NCBI GenBank assembly: GCA_028023455.1
Contig: JAQFVV010012420.1
Span: 7,705,194-7,769,193, forward strand
DNA: 64,000 nucleotides
Reading direction: 5' to 3'
Source of the DNA: Epiperipatus broadwayi
Lineage: Eukaryota > Onychophora > Udeonychophora > Euonychophora > Peripatidae
The position numbers were made by a program, and so were the translations under genes. Below the pieces are notes generated by a model that worked only from the letters and a program-made list of their open reading frames with translations, made no database searches and was not told where the DNA came from. This document shows positions 10,712 to 23,748 of the stretch, piece by piece. The stretch's first letter is position 1. Each line of letters starts with the position of its first letter.

Positions 10712-12059
10712 TAATCTATATCAATCTTTATAACTTAATATAAATAATACATGCAGCACAAGTACTAAGAAAAGCTTGTTTAATACTTTAAAATAACTAT
10801 GCTAGATACATCAGAAATAGTATGCTGAGCATGTTTTTAACTAATTGGCTTTTCTTAGTATACATGTTGTAAGTAATATTTATACTGAATTACATTTTTT
10901 TGAGAAAAGTTCAAATTTCTTGGAATCTTTATAACATAATTTTACAATGCAGATACAATAATCCAATTCATTCTCATTAGAAAGTATTATACATTTAAAG
11001 TTTAGAAAATAAGCTCCACAAAAGATACCCATAATATTAATTAATTAATACATATGTATGCTTTCTAAATATTAAAGAGGAGAGGGCTTCACATCTTATT
11101 TTGGAGCTGATGTAGTATTTCAATTTTATGGATATATAATATTTAAACATTGAACTCCAGTTACTTCTAAGTTTCCAATTGAGCTTTGATATTTAGATAT
11201 GAGAATTATCTGCGACTAATAAACAAACCATAACTGATAAAAGGTTTCTTTTTTGCCTCCAGGTAGGACTGAAATCGATTCATCAATGCTTCAAATGCAA
11301 AAAAAAAAGGTTGTTTGCCTTATTTTTATATTCTTTATTATTATTATTTTTTTATTGATTTAACTTAGCATATTAATCATTTATATAAATATACTATTTA
11401 ATCATCATGAAGATCTCATGATATTGATAATATATGCACTAATTATGGCTAGTCAAATACTATTGATCCTTTAATTACATGTGCATCAATTTGGCACTTT
11501 AAAATGTGTAAATTATAAACGATCTGAATATTTAAAAAGCAATATTTGAACAAGCTTTTCTGTTTTTAGTTGTAATTTCACTCAAAGCAGTTTAATCAGT
11601 AATTTTAAAGCTTTTTTTTTTTTTTTTTACAGAATTTCCTTTCCAGATAACTGTATAAATGATACAGCTCTATTTAGAGATATGTCCCTCAAATTTAAAA
11701 TTATGTAAAAAAAGTATTTAAAAAGTTGGCTTTGTTACAAAAATATATGTGGAAGAAATAGTTATACTATCAGCAGTCAAAAAAGAAATAAAATTGATGT
11801 AGTGCAGATAATAAAAATGAGTATTTTTAATATATGGATTTTGGAAACTTTAATTGGTGTAAAGTAGAAAATAAGTTACAGTTGAGCCACAACTATGCTA
11901 TACTTTGTTCTAAGCCCATTTCACATTCAATGTGTATAGCATATAATAGCTCATGTTTTGTTAAATTATAATAGAATTTCAATAGTTTATTGAATTGTAC
12001 ATATGCAATACTTTTTTAGCATGCACACACACATATATAAATATAACACAAACACTTGT
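10712..12059. other. AT-rich DNA without recognisable gene
   Basis: No coding or repeated feature recognised. There is a poly-T run near 11611-11630 and short TTA repeats near 11336-11350. Confidence 0.55.
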
Positions 12060-12365
12060 TGTATTTTTATATTGGACTATTTCCATCATCTAATATGTGT
12101 ATTGAATGTCTTTAGAAAAATTTAACTTAATTTAAATATTCCAAATACATTCAACTGTTAGTAATAACACACCGAACAAATTAGTATATGCACAATGTTT
12201 TGAGAGGTATTAGTCTCCACTCTTATTTAAGTGTTGCTGGCCTGACCAGTGACAGTACTAGCATGGGATTCGAACCTGGGTCTTTAGATTCTTGAAGATA
12301 TTTTTCTAAAGACATTCAATACACATATTAAATGATAGAAATAGTCCAATATAAAAATACAACTA
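12060..12365. repeat. SINE-like family 2 copy folded into a 62-bp inverted repeat
   Basis: Positions about 12060-12122 and 12298-12363 are near-perfect reverse complements (tattggactatttc and gaaatagtccaata). Between them, on the minus strand, lies a tRNA-like B box ggttcgaatccc and the tail ttattactaacagttgaatg. The same tail and tRNA-like segment occur at 28540-28755, and a tail fragment at 18319-18440, so this is one family. The tRNA-like head is missing here and a second copy of the tail sits inverted in its place. Confidence 0.65.
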
Positions 12366-14089
12366 GAACACCATCATCACAAACCTTCAAAAAAACATAA
12401 CATAAATACTGTTCATATGTATAGTAGTAATATGTAAATATTATTTTATAAACAAAATTTTAAAAATAATAATATTGTTTTTAATAATAAAATGAGAGAA
12501 TATATTTATATATATTTTAATAAATGATCACTTATGTATTCACTGGAGAAATATGAATAAGAATAAAAAATTAACTACCATATTTTTATTTGTAAATAAT
12601 GTAAATAGCAAAATGTCTGAAATATACTTCCCTAGGCAATATTCTTTTTTTTTTTTTCAATAACTTTTTTTTTTCTTATATAAAAAACACCTTATTATCA
12701 AAAAATTAAGATTTCTCTAATTATTTTACCATTTTAAAAATAGAATCAACATTTAATATGCTCTAAAAATTTTAAAAGTTTTAGCATTACACTCAGTTAA
12801 TTCAGAAAGAACAATAAAAAAAATTGTGCTTTCAACATAAACTGAAGAAATTTTATTAATGTATATTTTTATATACGACACTGAGAAAAGAAAAAATAGC
12901 TATTGAATGTCATAAAATTTGTGAATTTTAATGCTTTTTTAGTTTATTTACATTTTTTTGTTTGTTTATATTTTTTTGGACTGGCATATAAGTGAACTTA
13001 TATAGTTAGGTACAGTTTAATTTGTTGCTCCACTGAAGTACTTGTAGTTAAGAAATTAACATTTAAGAATAATGCAACATTTATTTTTAAAATTAAATTA
13101 TCCACAGATAGAAAGCTTAATTGAACGAATTAGATAGATGATTATGTGCTTTTGAAAGAATAAATGACAATTGAAATAAAACAATATTAAAGTGCTAAGA
13201 TATACTATGAGATTTAATTTGCATTTTTCTAAATATTTTATTGAAAGGCTAAATATATTTTTAAATGTATTATATGGTAGTATATTTATATCCATTTTAT
13301 CAACTTTTATCGTCATTCTTACATTCAAAAAGTTCAGAGAAAAAAGATTTCATTTTTTGTTGCATAGCTTTACTGCATCAATATTAATAAATGTTTTTTT
13401 TAATAATTTTTGCACAGATATTTCCACAGGTAGTAAAATATTTCATAATTTAATAGAAATAATACTATTTCCACTGTAAATGAGAATGGGGCATTGTTGT
13501 TCTTTTTTTTTTTCAAAACACTTAAACTGACTAAAAGGCAACATTTTATTTAGACAGAAAACTAGATATAAAAAATTATAATATTTTAGATTATGTTATT
13601 ATTAAAAATCTGAAGTAAGACAAAATAATATAAAATCTCTTGAAAGTATATTATTGGATATTAGATAAATATGCTTTATTAGACATAAATTCTACTTTAA
13701 ATATATTGAGAGAAAATTTATTGTAAATTCTTTAGAAGCATTGATACTCATGTTAAGTTTCAAACACCAAATTGAATACTTAGATTTTCAAGCTTGTGTT
13801 GTTATTGAAGTCTGAAATTATCTTAAAAAAATCAAATACATTATTTGTTTAAAGTTCATTAAAAAGAAAAATCATCAATGGTTCTCTGATAATAAAGGTG
13901 TTTTTAGGGAAATTGATAAAATAAACATATTACTAGTAAAAACTTAGATGTGAAATTTTATAGGTGCTATAAAGACTTAAAATCACAAATTTAATAATAA
14001 AGAAGATATAAGATTATAGAATTAAAAATAAAAATTATGTGCACTTATTTGTTAACTATGAACATTTTAGAAGTTTATTAACAATTTTT
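12366..14089. other. AT-rich DNA; one hydrophobic open frame
   Basis: No gene recognised. The frame at 13192-13479 (plus, 95 codons) is hydrophobic (YGSIFISILSTFIVILTF then basic residues, then another hydrophobic block). I found no family. Such frames arise readily from T-rich DNA, so I do not call it a gene. Confidence 0.5.
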
Positions 14090-14230
14090 ATTTGTCATTT
14101 ATTAGACTAGAGATTATTCACTTAATGAATAATTTGACACTTATCAATTAAACTGTAGTAATGGGCTATCTATATATACTTAACAATAATAAAGATATGG
14201 CCAATTGATAAGTTCTGGTTCAGCACATCA
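14090..14230. repeat. Dispersed repeat related to 16300-16605
   Basis: The segment tttattagactagagattat (14099) recurs in the same orientation near 16316. The rest (cttatcaattaaactgtagt to ggttcagca) recurs reverse-complemented at about 16497-16605. The second copy is thus partly inverted. I do not know the family. Confidence 0.6.
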
Positions 14231-14329
14231 TGTGTACAAAATGATAAAAGCGGAGAAACACTAGTCATTACCTGTAGTGAAAAATCACACTATAAAAATA
14301 TAATATTCATTCAGAAGTTTGAGTTAAAA

Positions 14330-17215
14330 TCATAATTCTATTTAATCAGGGCATTGTATTACTCATATTCCATACTCCCATATAAATATAGGTTTATATT
14401 GTGGGGTTGAATGTGGAATAATAAGCAATCGCGATTATTTTTAATTAAATGTGATAAAAGCAGAATTTTAACAGATAATTCACAGAAATAATAAAAGAAA
14501 TATATTATTACAAACAAATAATTATTAACAATCAACCTTTGTGTCTGTATTTTAAAGTAACATACTGTAAAATCTTAAGTGTAATTATAATTACGCTAAT
14601 GCAAATCGTGAGACATAATGTAAAAGAGTAAATATCAATAATTCTGCTGCATAGACTTTCCTAAGTGTTAAAATAATTACAAAAGTCGGCATATCAAAAA
14701 ATACATGCACCAATATATCAATGCTTAATATCATGAATGTATTGATCATCAATAAATAGTTGTCATCAAGAAACATATAATAATGTGATGTAAGTTGATT
14801 TCAAATTTAATGGCTAGTGTCACTTAAATCATTTTAAAAAGAATTATACAGTTAGCCACACATATACCCCTCCATATACTTATAAGTCTGAAGCTAACTT
14901 GGAATGCAAGAACCCCCTGGTAACTATCTGAAGCAAAACATATATATAATACAAATAAAATGTCCGTTAATTAAAAACTATTGTAAACTAATCTATTCGA
15001 GTATTGAATAACATAGTTAATAAATGTATTAATTAGAAGTAAAAAAGTGAAATAAATTTAATGATTTAAAAAATATTTCAATAGTACAAAACATATTGTC
15101 ATTTTTGGCTTACAAATGTTAAATATTACTTATTTTTATAGTCTGACAAACAAAAACTATATATATAATATTATTAAAATTCTAGTTTACTGATATGAAA
15201 AGTTTAAGTGCTTTTAAGTAAACACATATAAATAGTTGCACATTTACATGTCTGGCAATATCAAATATTTATTATTGATTTTCTTAGCTTTTATAAAGCT
15301 AAATTATTCAGTAGTATATAAACAATAAAAAAAATTACACACACATATATAAACCTATTCATGAAACAACCAAATCTGAAAATGTTATTTACATAATTTA
15401 TAAGTCAGATCCTCAAAAAATCATTTAAATGAATTTGCATATATATATATGTGCACACACTTAGTGTTCTAACATAAAAATAAAATATTTTAATTATTAA
15501 TTTTGCAACATAATTATTTATTTTGCTTATATTATATTTTAGATTGTATCTGTGTCATTAATATTAAAATAACTCTAAGATATAAAGAAAAACTTTGTGA
15601 ACTATAAAACCACTGAAGTTTTAAACACAAAAAAATATTTTATATTAAATGTTTATTTTAAAAGAAATTCCGTAAACTGATACTTCATCCAGAACTCATT
15701 CTTCCTTAAGATCTCCATTTAACCTATTTCCATTAAGAAGCACATTCATTTATCCAACAATTATGTATTAGTCTTTTAAAACCAATAGAAGCATATATAT
15801 TATTCTGTTTTGTTTCAGAAAAAATAGACTTTTTTCATTGTTTAGCATTGTAGTTAAATAATAAGCACAGTATATTATATATATTCTGCATAATTTATTT
15901 TTTTAATCAATACTCACATATTTGGGTATAAATAAAGGTGGATTTTTTGTATTAGAATCAATATTTCAAGTAATAGATATACTCAGCATATCAACAATTT
16001 GTACTTTTAGAAGTATCTGCAATAGCTTAATGTATATTGTTGGAATGCTGGCTCTAACATAGCTTGCTAACTGATAAATAAGAAAAAACTGATAGTTTCA
16101 ACTTAAATTCAGCTTTTATAATTTTTACACTTCAAATACAGCAAGCAATGTCTGGCAAAGAGATATGAATTATGGGTTCATCGCAATGAATGAAGTACAT
16201 ATTTCAGTTAGAATCCCCATTCAACCAGCTTGCAGATCAGAAGCAACTGCCATTCCTTTTGAAGATATCATTTTTTTCAATTAAAGTGACTCCATTAATA
16301 ATTTTTATTAGTTATTTATTAGACTAGAGATTATCCACTTAATAAATATTTCTGTAGTGCAATTTTTATTACACCACTCTCATGCAAGAGAGGGACTGGT
16401 TTCTATTCACTTTTAACACCTTGTGTAGGGTGTAATCATAAACATATGACTAAAAAAATGGGAACAAGATATATGATTCCAAAGATGTATATTTTATGCT
16501 GAACCAGTAGTCATCAATTGACCCAGATCAATCTCTCACATATCTTTATCATTGTTCAGTAAATATAAATAACCAATTACTACAGTTTAACTGATAAATG
16601 TCAAACTTTCCACCCTCACAACTTTGACAAAAACCACTAACTGGAAGTATATTAAAATTACATTACAGAAATATTCATTAAACTGACTCCATTGTTTATT
16701 GTAAATATTATAAGTAAATCTTTTTATTTTTAATAAAAAATAAAGTTATAACTATTATAATTATTTTGGTTTTAACTTACATTAATCAAAACTAAAAAAA
16801 TAAGTTTAAAAGTAACTTCTTAATTAAAAAATTCTTACTTAGTGCTTTAAGTAAAAACATATTGGAATTAATTTTATAATTACTGTATATGCTTTTTTTT
16901 AAGTAAACACATTTGCTAATAAAAATAGTGTTGTTTTGTTTTTTGTTACATTAAAAAATTAGCTTTTTGTCAAAACTAGAGATAAATAAAATATTTGAAT
17001 CAAATGAACATTTTTTTTATATTTAATATAAATAATTTGTGGAATTTTAAAAATATTAAGAAATATTTAAATTATTCCAGATTTTATTTTAAATAATGTA
17101 AGTAAATTTTGTCTGTGCTTTTTAAGCTTTTAATAACTATGTGCACACTTCAAAAGATAACATACATTACTTCATTTGGGACGAGACTAATCTATTTCAT
17201 TATTTTTTTTCTCTT
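14330..17215. repeat. Segmental duplication, unit A
   Basis: Colinear similarity to unit B (17935-20985) runs through the unit with indels. Shared landmarks include aataataagcaatc (14419 and 17944), actataaaaccactgaag versus actataaaaccattcacat (15601 and 19711), tatttccattaagaagc versus tgtttcctttaagaagc (15725 and 19848), attggaattaattttataatt (16860 and 20610) and the terminal gagactaat versus gagattaat. The divergence is high, so the duplication is old. I cannot see a conserved protein that explains it. Confidence 0.7.
14591..14776 (-). other. Hydrophobic open frame in duplication unit A
   Basis: Minus-strand frame of 61 codons with two hydrophobic segments around MPTFVIILTLRK. The equivalent place in unit B (18054-18242) has a diverged hydrophobic frame with FSFIVILAFR. 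Conserved hydrophobicity could reflect a lost membrane-protein exon, or only shared T-rich DNA. No family is recognised. Confidence 0.25.
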
Positions 17216-17934
17216 GGAGGGGGGAAAAATCAACAAAATAAATTTATATATCAAATCACCTACTCCACTTTTTCCAGAGATATGACTGGCATCTAACAAT
17301 TAAAAAACACATTCGCCATTAAACAATAAGGTACACTGTGCAACTGGAACAAAACAGAAAGGTTACTTCAATTTAAACATTATAAGTTACTTAAAGTTTA
17401 AATATAAATAATATCAAAATCTTTGCAATTTTAATGCTAGGTCATGGAGATTTTTAAGACTTAAAATATAAATATATGAACATTAAAAATGTATTGAAAA
17501 ATTAAGCTTTGCTCCTTTGAAACATAGAAGTGAGTAAATTGATGCATACCTAAGATAGAAAGACTCCATCAAGTCATATTCCAGTAGCTAAAAGCTTTAT
17601 CCGATCTCTAAAAATCTTGTTTTTTTCCTGTTTATTCTAAATGTAAATTCTGTTTACATGTTCATCATCATTATTATTTTGTTTGAAAAACAATTATCTA
17701 TTATTTAATAACCTAATCATTATATTTACTCTTGACATTTATATCATTATTAAAATCAGTAATGTTCATTATAATCAAAATATATTCACACCCTTGTTCC
17801 TCAGGCATGCAGTTATATTCAAGATCCAAATTGTGTAGCTATTTTGCAATATTGGCCACAGAAAGACTTCATTATTCTTGGGCCAATATTGGATGCCATT
17901 TGCAAAAGTACATAAACATGTCAGTGTATAAGGT
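17216..17934. other. AT-rich DNA between duplication units
   Basis: No gene recognised. Two overlapping open frames of about 60-70 codons on opposite strands (17732-17941 and 17775-17957) have no recognisable motifs. Confidence 0.5.
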
Positions 17935-18053
17935 AGTATAGGATAATAAGCAATCACTGTTTAGATAAGTGCAAAAAATCATACCCTCTTCAGAAATGAT
18001 TATAAATAATAAAAAAAAATAACATTATATTATCAGCAACAAATAATCAACAT

Positions 18054-18242
18054 TCATTCTGTGTCAATGGAATTAAAAGAAAAGTACTGTAATATTTTAA
18101 GCAATGCTAAAATGAAGCATAATACAAAAAAACAGCAAATATAAATGTTCCACTGATGCATATACCTAAATGCTAAAATAACTATAAAACTAAACACATG
18201 AAAAAATATTGGGATCATTATACTAATATTGATCGTCATCAA
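18054..18242 (-). other. Hydrophobic open frame in duplication unit B
   Basis: Minus-strand frame of 62 codons, almost wholly hydrophobic (IFFHVFSFIVILAFR then a Cys-rich hydrophobic block). It is the counterpart of 14591-14776. No family recognised; low confidence that it was ever coding. Confidence 0.25.
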
Positions 18243-18318
18243 TGCTCATGACCATGTAGAATAATGAGTGTATTGGCCATAATACTTTAGTAATTTTAAT
18301 AAAGATGAAATTTTCAAT

Positions 18319-18440
18319 TGTGATAATATATGAACTATTTCCATCATCTATGAGTATGTAGAATGTATAGAACATTTTAAACTTTATTTAAAATTTTCTA
18401 TACATTCAACATTTACTGATATACTATCATTACAAACCTA
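18319..18440. repeat. SINE-like family 2 tail fragment
   Basis: aactatttccatcatct to acattcaacatttactgata matches the tail of the 12.1-kb copy. gaatgtatagaa and ttctatacattc form an imperfect hairpin inside it, as in the other copies. Confidence 0.6.
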
Positions 18441-20985
18441 GAAGGAATTTTACAATTATCTAAAACATTCATTTGATGATAAAATCTTAAACTAAAAGTT
18501 ATTAATTTTAATAAAAAAATCTCTTGATCTCAAAATCTTACTCAGAACCTAGTAGAAAATGTGTGGATTGACAGTTTCTTTACTATTCATCACAATGGTT
18601 ATGCAAACTTGTCTTTTATTCAAATTTTAAAAATGAAAGTCATATAATTCTATAATTTGTTTATAGATTTATGAATATTTTTGCTAAATATTTATGAAAT
18701 ATTTATTTTTTTATAATAATATGATGTTTAATTTCAATTTTATTCAAAAATATTTGTTTTTTTTTAGAAATGCAAATCAAGAGAAGTGTAATAATGTTGA
18801 GCAGAAAGTTATGGTAGAGTGAAAAGAGAAAGCCTCTCTAAATATTGTGATTGTAATTTTGCCTATTTTTAATAATTATAAGTGGAATTTTAAATTTTAA
18901 ACATAATTTCATTACATTATGCATTTTTTTATTTATAAAAAATCATTTTGGTTTGAAAAATAGAATCAAATAAACTTTATTTTATTCCAAATACATTTTT
19001 ATTCCTAATAGTGAAATAACAAAAGCCATTTTTATGATTACATATTTCAGTTTATTATATTTTTTCTTTATTTGCAAAACTAAAATATTATTTTTAAGAA
19101 CTTTTTTACTTTAAAAGTTATATTTCTAACAAATATTTTAAAAATTAAAAAAATAGAAAGCAGAATAAAAATTTCTTTATTAAAATAAAAGTCAAAAAGT
19201 ATAACTCAAATGGCTACTTGAAGGTGCCGAAAAATATGCACTGTGAAAGAATTAAATAATTTCACTAGAATAATTAAAAATAATAATGAATAAATTTATT
19301 AAATAATAATAATAGTAACAATAATAATAAAGGTTTGAAAAATATTTCAATTTTATGGATATTGAATATTAATTACTTTCATAAATTGACAAACAAAATT
19401 AAATATGTAACATTATTTCAATTATAATTTACAATATATAACTTGCAAGTGCTTTTCTAGTAAAACAAATTATTCCAGTTATTATTTTTCTTAACTTTTA
19501 TTAGGCTAAACCATTCAATAAATAATACACATTATATATATATAGTCTTGCACACACATATGGGTTCTAATATTAAAGTAAAATATTTTAATTACTAATG
19601 TTTCTCTTTTTGCCTATATAAGAATATTAATTGTAATTTCATATTTTAGTTTTTTGCTTTATTGTTAATACTAAAATAAAAAGGTTTAGGCATAAAGAAA
19701 AAATTTTCTAACTATAAAACCATTCACATTTTAACAAAAGAAAAATATTTTAAATCAAATATTAATTTTAAATAAAATTGAAATATGATACTTTATTCAG
19801 ATCCTGTCCTTTCTTAAGACCTCCACTAATTAGTTATTGTTTAACTTGTTTCCTTTAAGAAGCCCATTAATTTATCCAAAAAATATTTGCAATTCTTTTT
19901 AAACATGTAGATGTGCAAATATAAATATTTTTATTTTATATTATAAAAAGTAGAATATTTCTAGTATGTAGGCAAATAATATGCACAATATATATATTGT
20001 TGATTTCTTCTTTCAGTTCTTATATAATGGCATCATATGTAAATAATGATTGATTGTTCTCTATGAGAATTAATACTTCAATCACTAATTTTGTACAACA
20101 TATTAATGATAGCTTTTTATATACCACTCAAATGTTCTATTAGCCTTGTTTCTGATGTAAATTGCCTGTATGACATGTTTGCTTAACTAATAAACAAGAT
20201 AAAGCTAGTAGTTTTCATCTCATTAGTTTTTATCATTTCTGAACTTCAAGCAAAAATCACAGTTTTTGCTTCACAAATATAAATCATGAGATCATCACTT
20301 ACACCTATTGGATATTTCTCCGAAAATCCTATATTTAGCCAGCATGAAGTTTAGGAGCAACTGACCTTTTATTAAAGCTTATTTTGTCAATTAAACTGAT
20401 CCATTATTTATAATAGAAACTATGGAATATACAAAAATTTATAAACACTAAGTCAAGAAAATCTTTTCCTTCTTAAGTAATTAAAAACAGGGTTATAACT
20501 ACATTACAATTGTTGTTTTTTTTATTTTATAGTCATCAAAAGTAAAACAGATTCAAAAATAGCTTTTTAATTAAAAAAGTAATTGTCAATTTTTTAAATA
20601 AAAATATATTGGAATTAATTTTATAATTGCATATATATATATATCACTTAAATAAAGTAAATATTGTTGATTTATACAAAAATAATACAAAAATAGTTTA
20701 TTTTTTTGTCACATTAAAAATTTAGATTTTTGTCAAAATCAAAAATAAAACAAATGAAATATTAATAATAGAGATTTTTTTTAATATTTAATTTTTTAAA
20801 TAATTTATAAAGTACTTCAAAAACGTCAAAAAATATAATTCTTAATTAATAAATATTTATGTCATATTTAAATAGTTTTAAATGAAAATTTTGGCAGTAT
20901 TTATTTCTTTTCTTTTTTATGATTAAAATATGTATGGGTTACACATTCACTGCATTGTGTACCATGAGATTAATCTTCCTCAATA

Positions 20986-21121
20986 TATTATAATAAACAT
21001 TTTCATAATTAAAAGGTTAAATTAAAGAAAATTAAAGGTAATTTGGAAAAATAGCTCATAAAAATAAAATCTTCATTGTAATATTATTAATACAGTATTT
21101 TCCAAAAATTTATTTAATAAT
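20986..21121. other. AT-rich spacer
   Basis: Nothing recognised apart from an AAT-rich run leading into the LINE tail. Confidence 0.5.
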
Positions 21122-21290
21122 AATAATCATCATCATCAGCAACATCAACCATTAACAATCCACTGCAGGATGAAGGTCTCTCCAAGTTCAATCCATCATC
21201 TCTGATCTTCAGCTTCTCTTCTCCACATCACCCTTGCACACTTTCTTATTTCATCCATCCATCTCACATGTGGTCTCTTTCTGGGTCTTA
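21122..21290 (-). mobile_element. LINE 3' end fragment (minus strand)
   Basis: On the minus strand the sequence translates to RPHVRWMDEI, VMWRREAEDQR and WIELGET, the C terminus of an endonuclease/reverse-transcriptase LINE, and ends in a (GAT)n(ATT)n tail. The decayed LINE at 60.6-63.85 kb ends with the same pattern (RPHVIWMDE, MMWRRKTRKQR, WIKLEDT), so both belong to one family. Only about 170 bp is present, a typical 5' truncation. Confidence 0.78.
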
Positions 21291-23748
21291 ATAATAGTAT
21301 ATACTTAATAAAGTGTAAAAATTTAAACATCTTGTAGTAGAAGTTCATAAAATGTCATAAAAGATTAAAGTTTTTAAACCAGCCAAGAGCAGTTCTTTTC
21401 ACCCTATTCTAAGACCATCCATTATAATCTTGAGCAATCACTGAATACATGATAGTATAGGGCTATAGTTTCTCATCCACTCAGGTTTTGGACTTTTTCC
21501 ATATTTATTGAGGACTATGATTCAAAATTTGAACTAATCACATGCATCCAATAGCTATTTTTTATTCATTTATACCAGTATCCATTGATTTCTCAAGCTT
21601 TTGACAGATGACTCTAGATTGGGATAAAAATAATGCACTTGGAAACATATGAGTAAGCATATTAAAACGTCATATGATAATTTTGAAGTTTTTAATCATA
21701 TTAAATTTGAATATGTAATTTTTTGAAAAAAAAAATATACATTAAATTTAACTTAATACTGAAAATAAAAAAGTTTCATGGATTTTATTCAGAAATGAAA
21801 ATTATCAAAATGAGAAAAGTTTTTTACTGAAAGACAATTTTTTCTGTTTTGTAAATAGTATTCAAACTGGAAAAAGATGTTAATTGATTAATGTTTAATT
21901 CTTCTTTGATTATCTTTCACACATGAGACTTTTATACTAAATATTAATAAAATATTTATTTATTTTATAAAGTAATGGTGATCAAAATCTTTTTTTAGTA
22001 GAGAACTTAACATAAATATCAAAAATTTTACTTATTACTAAATCAATTAATTTTATTAAGCATACATATGTATTATACAGTACATAAAATGAATAAAATA
22101 CTACAATCAATATGTAAAAAAATTAAATCCTCACAGCAACTATTTATGGAAATGAATTTAACTTCAAGAAAAAACATACAATAATGAAAGAGGAGTTTAT
22201 AAATGATTATTTAAATCAAAATCTCTAAAGTATAGCTACATAAAGATATAGAAACTATTGATTTATTAATCCATTTTCTTGATATTTTGAAAATCTGTTA
22301 TTAATTTTTCTTACATCAAACTTTGTTTTCTAAAAAGACAATATATGTGTTTTTTTTTTTTTTTTTGTATAATGTAGTTTTACTTATATTATATCTTTAG
22401 CTATATCTTACTTGTCAATAAATTCAATCAATATTGTACTTCTTTAAAGAGACTTTAAGATAATCTTTATAATATATGGAGGTTCAACTTCTTTCCAGAA
22501 AATTACATTCAAGTTCTCATAAATTACTTTTTAGGAAGTCTTGTTTTATTCATTGTCTTATGTGATTTTACAATAATAGACTCTGTAATCTCACAAACAG
22601 TAAATTGAATAACATAATTGGTCATAGAAATCTGCCCTTTTATGTGTAGAATTTTTCAAGCAACTTTAACTGAAAATTTTCTAATGTTTTTAGTAAAAGA
22701 CCAGATCTCATTTTTATACAATAAAACAAATAAAATAACCATAGTTATATGACTATTTAGTTGCAATAGTTAGTTACCTTATTATGATTAAATATCTTTT
22801 CTTTCAATTTGTTAAAAACTAATTAAGAAATACTTTTGTTCTATAACATTAAAGAGATTTTCATTGCCACTACCATCTGTAAATAAGCATAAGCTTGTGG
22901 TTAAGACCTGTAGAGGTCCCTACTATCGCATTTTTATACACATATTCTTGAGGCTACAGCCTTAGTAAACATATATATAAACAAAAATAGAGAATAATAC
23001 AAAAACAAAAAGTTAAAGATAAATTTTGCAATAATAAACAAAACAGAAAACACATATACATTTTACCCATTTGTTCTTAAATTTTTAAGCATTAATTAAT
23101 ATCATATTGGATCAAATAAAAGTTTTAAAAAATGATTAAAAATTATTATTTTTAATTTTAAAAATAAATTAAGGGAATAAAATATTTATATTATATATTA
23201 CACTTTTTAATAAAATTATATTATTGACGTAAAGAATTAATATTTGATTAAAAATAGAAATAAAAAAGAAAATAATCTTAAATTTCAATTTAAACTCTCT
23301 TTTAATTTAAAAGTCATTTTCTAACATATAAAAACTTCTTGAAGTTTAATATTAAATTTCATTTAGGACTTAATTAAAATTGATGTTTTTTAATGGAGTT
23401 ACATAATAAAACAATTTCCTCAAACGCATGTTTTATTAAGCAATATTTTTAAAATATAATTTGTGATTTGTATTGTAATTACTTTACTTAGAATTTTTCG
23501 TACTTAAAGTAATATAGAAAAAAAAAAGGTTTAAACAAAAAATTCTGCACACCTGAATTAATTTTAAATATTATATAAAATATTTTTAAAAGTACATTAT
23601 GGTAAGGGTTTGTGTATATGCACACACATGGTACATTTTAAAATTATTTATGAACAAATAACAATCAAGTATTGAACATATGCTAGGTTGTATAATCATT
23701 TTACCTTGAAACCTCAATAGTTTTATATATATATATATGTATATATAT
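21291..23748. other. AT-rich DNA without recognisable gene
   Basis: A more complex stretch at 21375-21640 may be an old repeat that I cannot classify. There is a poly-T run near 22352-22367. No coding signal. Confidence 0.5.

Larger units (their letters stand above)
17935..20985. repeat. Segmental duplication, unit B
   Basis: Second, diverged copy of unit A in direct orientation, starting about 3.5 kb downstream. It contains a fragment of SINE-like family 2 at 18319-18440 that unit A lacks, so that insertion came after the duplication. No intact gene is present. Confidence 0.7.
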
